A DNA stretch of 64,000 nucleotides, from contig NZ_LMRD01000006.1 of the NCBI RefSeq assembly GCF_001425575.1, forward strand, positions 2,513 through 66,512, written 5' to 3'. Below the pieces are notes generated by a model. It was not told the DNA's origin. It ran no database searches and worked only from the letters and a program-made list of their open reading frames with translations. This DNA is from Aurantimonas sp. Leaf443. GTDB lineage: Bacteria > Pseudomonadota > Alphaproteobacteria > Rhizobiales > Rhizobiaceae. Shown here one piece after another: positions 62,572 to 64,000 of this stretch. The position numbers and the translations under genes were made by a program. Positions within the stretch are counted from its first letter, which is position 1. Every line of letters starts with the position of its first letter.

Positions 62572-63546
62572 TCAGTCCAGCGCTTCGTCGAGAAAGGCGT
62601 GCATGCGCGCCAGCGAAGCGCTCGCGGCCGCGCTCGGGAAGGCCTGGAAGACATGGGCCCCGCCATTGGTGAGCGAGAGCGCCGCGCCGTTGCCGGCCGC
62701 CGCCCAGCGCTGCGCCATGAACAGCGTGTCGTCGATGAGGAGATCGCCCGTGCCGCAGGTGAAGAGGGCGGGCGCGAGGCCTGCGAGATCGGCATGGAGC
62801 GGGGAGACGGCCGGGTCGCTCGGCGAGACGCCCGCCGGCACGAAGCGGCGCACGAACTCGCCGATATCGGACGTGTTGAGCACCAGACGGTCCTCGCCGA
62901 AGCGGCGCACGCTCGGCGTCAGCGCGAGATCGAAGCAGCCGGCCACGAGGTTCGCCGCGCCGAACGGCGTCAGGGCGTGGACGTCGCGAAGGGCGATGAG
63001 CGTCAGGACGGAGAGATGGGCGCCGGCCGATTCGCCGCCGATGGCGAGGCTCCGCGTCGGCAGGTCCGCGAGCGTGCCGCCGACGAGGGCGAGCGCCACG
63101 TCGAGGCAGTCGTTCGGGCCGGCGGGGAAGGGGTGCTCGGGCGACAGGCGATAGTCGACGGAGGCGACCGACAGGCCGGTCGCCTCGCTCAGGGCCCGCA
63201 GCCGCACGTCGTTCTCCACGGCGGCGCCGAAGACCCAGCCGCCGCCGTGGATATGGAGATAGGTGCCGCGCCTCGCCCCGTTCGACGGACGCATCACGCG
63301 CACGGGGATGGCGTTGCCATCGCGCCCGCGCACTTCCACGACCTCGGCCGCCGGATCGGGCCGGGCGGCGGGGAAGACGCCGCGCCCCTGGCGCCGCGCC
63401 TCGCGCACGACGGCTTCCGGCATCGACCAGGGGCTCGGCGCGGCCTTCTGGAAGGCGGCGATCTCGGCGTTCTGGGTGGCGATCTCGGGGTCGATCGCGG
63501 CCGGGTCGAAGAGGGCGGGATCGAGGATGAGGGGATCGGCGCGCAT
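62572..63546 (-). CDS. Alpha/beta hydrolase, HSL-type esterase/lipase
   Basis: 324 residues. The oxyanion-hole motif is YLHIHGGGWVFGA, the nucleophile elbow IGGESAGAHLSVL, the acid is in GTGDLLIDDTLFM and the histidine in NGGAHVFQAFPSA, so the triad of the hormone-sensitive-lipase (family IV) group is complete. It is a probable cytoplasmic short-chain carboxylesterase. ATG 63546 was chosen; the frame opens earlier with GTG at 63585 but has no ribosome binding site. A gap of 111 bp separates it from DUF952. Confidence 0.91.
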   Translation of the reverse strand: MRADPLILDPALFDPAAIDPEIATQNAEIAAFQKAAPSPWSMPEAVVREARRQGRGVFPAARPDPAAEVVEVRGRDGNAIPVRVMRPSNGARRGTYLHIHGGGWVFGAAVENDVRLRALSEATGLSVASVDYRLSPEHPFPAGPNDCLDVALALVGGTLADLPTRSLAIGGESAGAHLSVLTLIALRDVHALTPFGAANLVAGCFDLALTPSVRRFGEDRLVLNTSDIGEFVRRFVPAGVSPSDPAVSPLHADLAGLAPALFTCGTGDLLIDDTLFMAQRWAAAGNGAALSLTNGGAHVFQAFPSAAASASLARMHAFLDEALD

Positions 63547-63623
63547 CGAAGGTCCGCTTCTGTTGCTCGTCGCGTCTGCTATCACGGAACGCGGGCTGCG
63601 GTCATCGGGCGGGGAGACGGGTG

Positions 63624-64000
63624 ATGGAACAATGGATGGACACGTTCGGCGTCGAGACGCCCGGCCGCGCGCTGGTCGAGGTGACGCAGCAGATCGCCCG
63701 GCGCCTGACCGGCGCTCGGGTCGGCGACGGACTCCTGACCGTCTTCATCCGCCACACCTCGGCCTCGCTCCTCATCCAGGAGAATGCCGACCCGGACGTG
63801 CGCCTCGATCTTCTCGACGCGCTCGACCGTCTGGCGCCCGAGGACGCGCCTTACGTCCATGCCGAGGAGGGGCCGGACGACATGCCCGCGCATGTGAAGA
63901 CGGCGCTGACCGGCGTCAGCCTCGCCATTCCCGTCCTCGGCGGCCGCATGGCGCTCGGGACGTGGCAGGGGATCTACGTGGCCGAGCATCGCGCGCGCGG
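63624..64000 (+). CDS. YjbQ-family protein (UPF0047), cut by window end
   Basis: The visible 125 residues match the YjbQ/UPF0047 family: LTVFIRHTSASLLIQENADP is diagnostic, followed by VHAEEGPDDMPAHVKTALTG and MALGTWQGIYVAEHR. Family members have weak thiamine-phosphate-synthase-like activity; the natural role is unclear. The ATG at 63624 follows GGGGAGA. Only a few C-terminal residues should be missing. It is divergent from the esterase. Confidence 0.92.
   Translation, partial: MEQWMDTFGVETPGRALVEVTQQIARRLTGARVGDGLLTVFIRHTSASLLIQENADPDVRLDLLDALDRLAPEDAPYVHAEEGPDDMPAHVKTALTGVSLAIPVLGGRMALGTWQGIYVAEHRAR

Overview
The window is a chromosomal stretch of a very GC-rich alphaproteobacterium. Gene content points to the Hyphomicrobiales (Rhizobiales), perhaps near Aurantimonadaceae: an NAGGN osmolyte cluster, FdsGBACD formate dehydrogenase, a RibB with a degenerate RibA-like tail, TadE/F/G-type pilus proteins, an alpha-r14-like small RNA and a LiuR-like operator. 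This assignment rests on gene families only. No transposase, integrase, phage gene or CRISPR array was seen. Most of the window is ordinary, tightly packed chromosome with many ATGA or GTGA start/stop overlaps.

Layout. 0-0.7 kb: 3' end of cysC (sulfate activation), whose last 266 bp including the terminator are duplicated in tandem. 0.7-7.6 kb: a polytopic membrane protein, trhO, cysG, ribB, queF and a TerC-family gene. 7.7-14.8 kb: a LysR regulator followed by the complete NAD+-dependent formate dehydrogenase operon fdsGBACD, with two palindromic LysR-type boxes in front of fdsG. 14.9-15.8 kb: a lipoprotein polysaccharide deacetylase. 15.9-20.7 kb: the NAGGN osmoprotectant operon (asnO, ngg, M42 peptidase). 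20.8-27.7 kb: a quinone-oxidoreductase-like gene and two divergent acyl-CoA catabolism operons around a TetR regulator. 27.9-29.3 kb: two HAD phosphatases.

29.6-33.8 kb holds a TPR/beta-barrel outer-membrane protein followed by a FecR-domain protein with a Gly/Asp linker and a TbpB-like C-terminal barrel. This looks like a Slam-type (type XI) secretion pair. 33.8-45.4 kb: aroQ, an RbsD/FucU-like gene, a six-gene oligopeptide-type ABC transporter/amidase operon, a LysR gene and a MHYT-PAS-GGDEF-EAL protein. 45.5-50.3 kb: a DUF2161 gene, a minus-strand small RNA with three anti-Shine-Dalgarno hairpin loops, and an operon of a periplasmic SUOX-fold protein, a hybrid histidine kinase and a HD-GYP response regulator. 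The kinase gene contains a perfect 29-bp inverted repeat.

50.7-55.8 kb is looser and visibly more AT-rich in its gaps: an RTX calcium-binding protein without a secretion system nearby, an orphan TadG/TadF/TadE-like operon, long empty spacers and a tRNA-Thr(CGU). 55.9-64 kb returns to ordinary genes: nitronate monooxygenase, a DEDD exonuclease with an ATP-dependent DNA ligase, a small membrane protein, an HDAC-like amidohydrolase, pyrD, DUF952, an HSL-type esterase and a partial YjbQ gene.

The most notable items are the alpha-r14-like RNA, the Slam/FecR-TbpB-like pair, the 29-bp inverted repeat in the kinase, the paired LysR boxes in front of fdsG and the cysC tail duplication. Calls were made by reading protein and DNA motifs; no database search was run.
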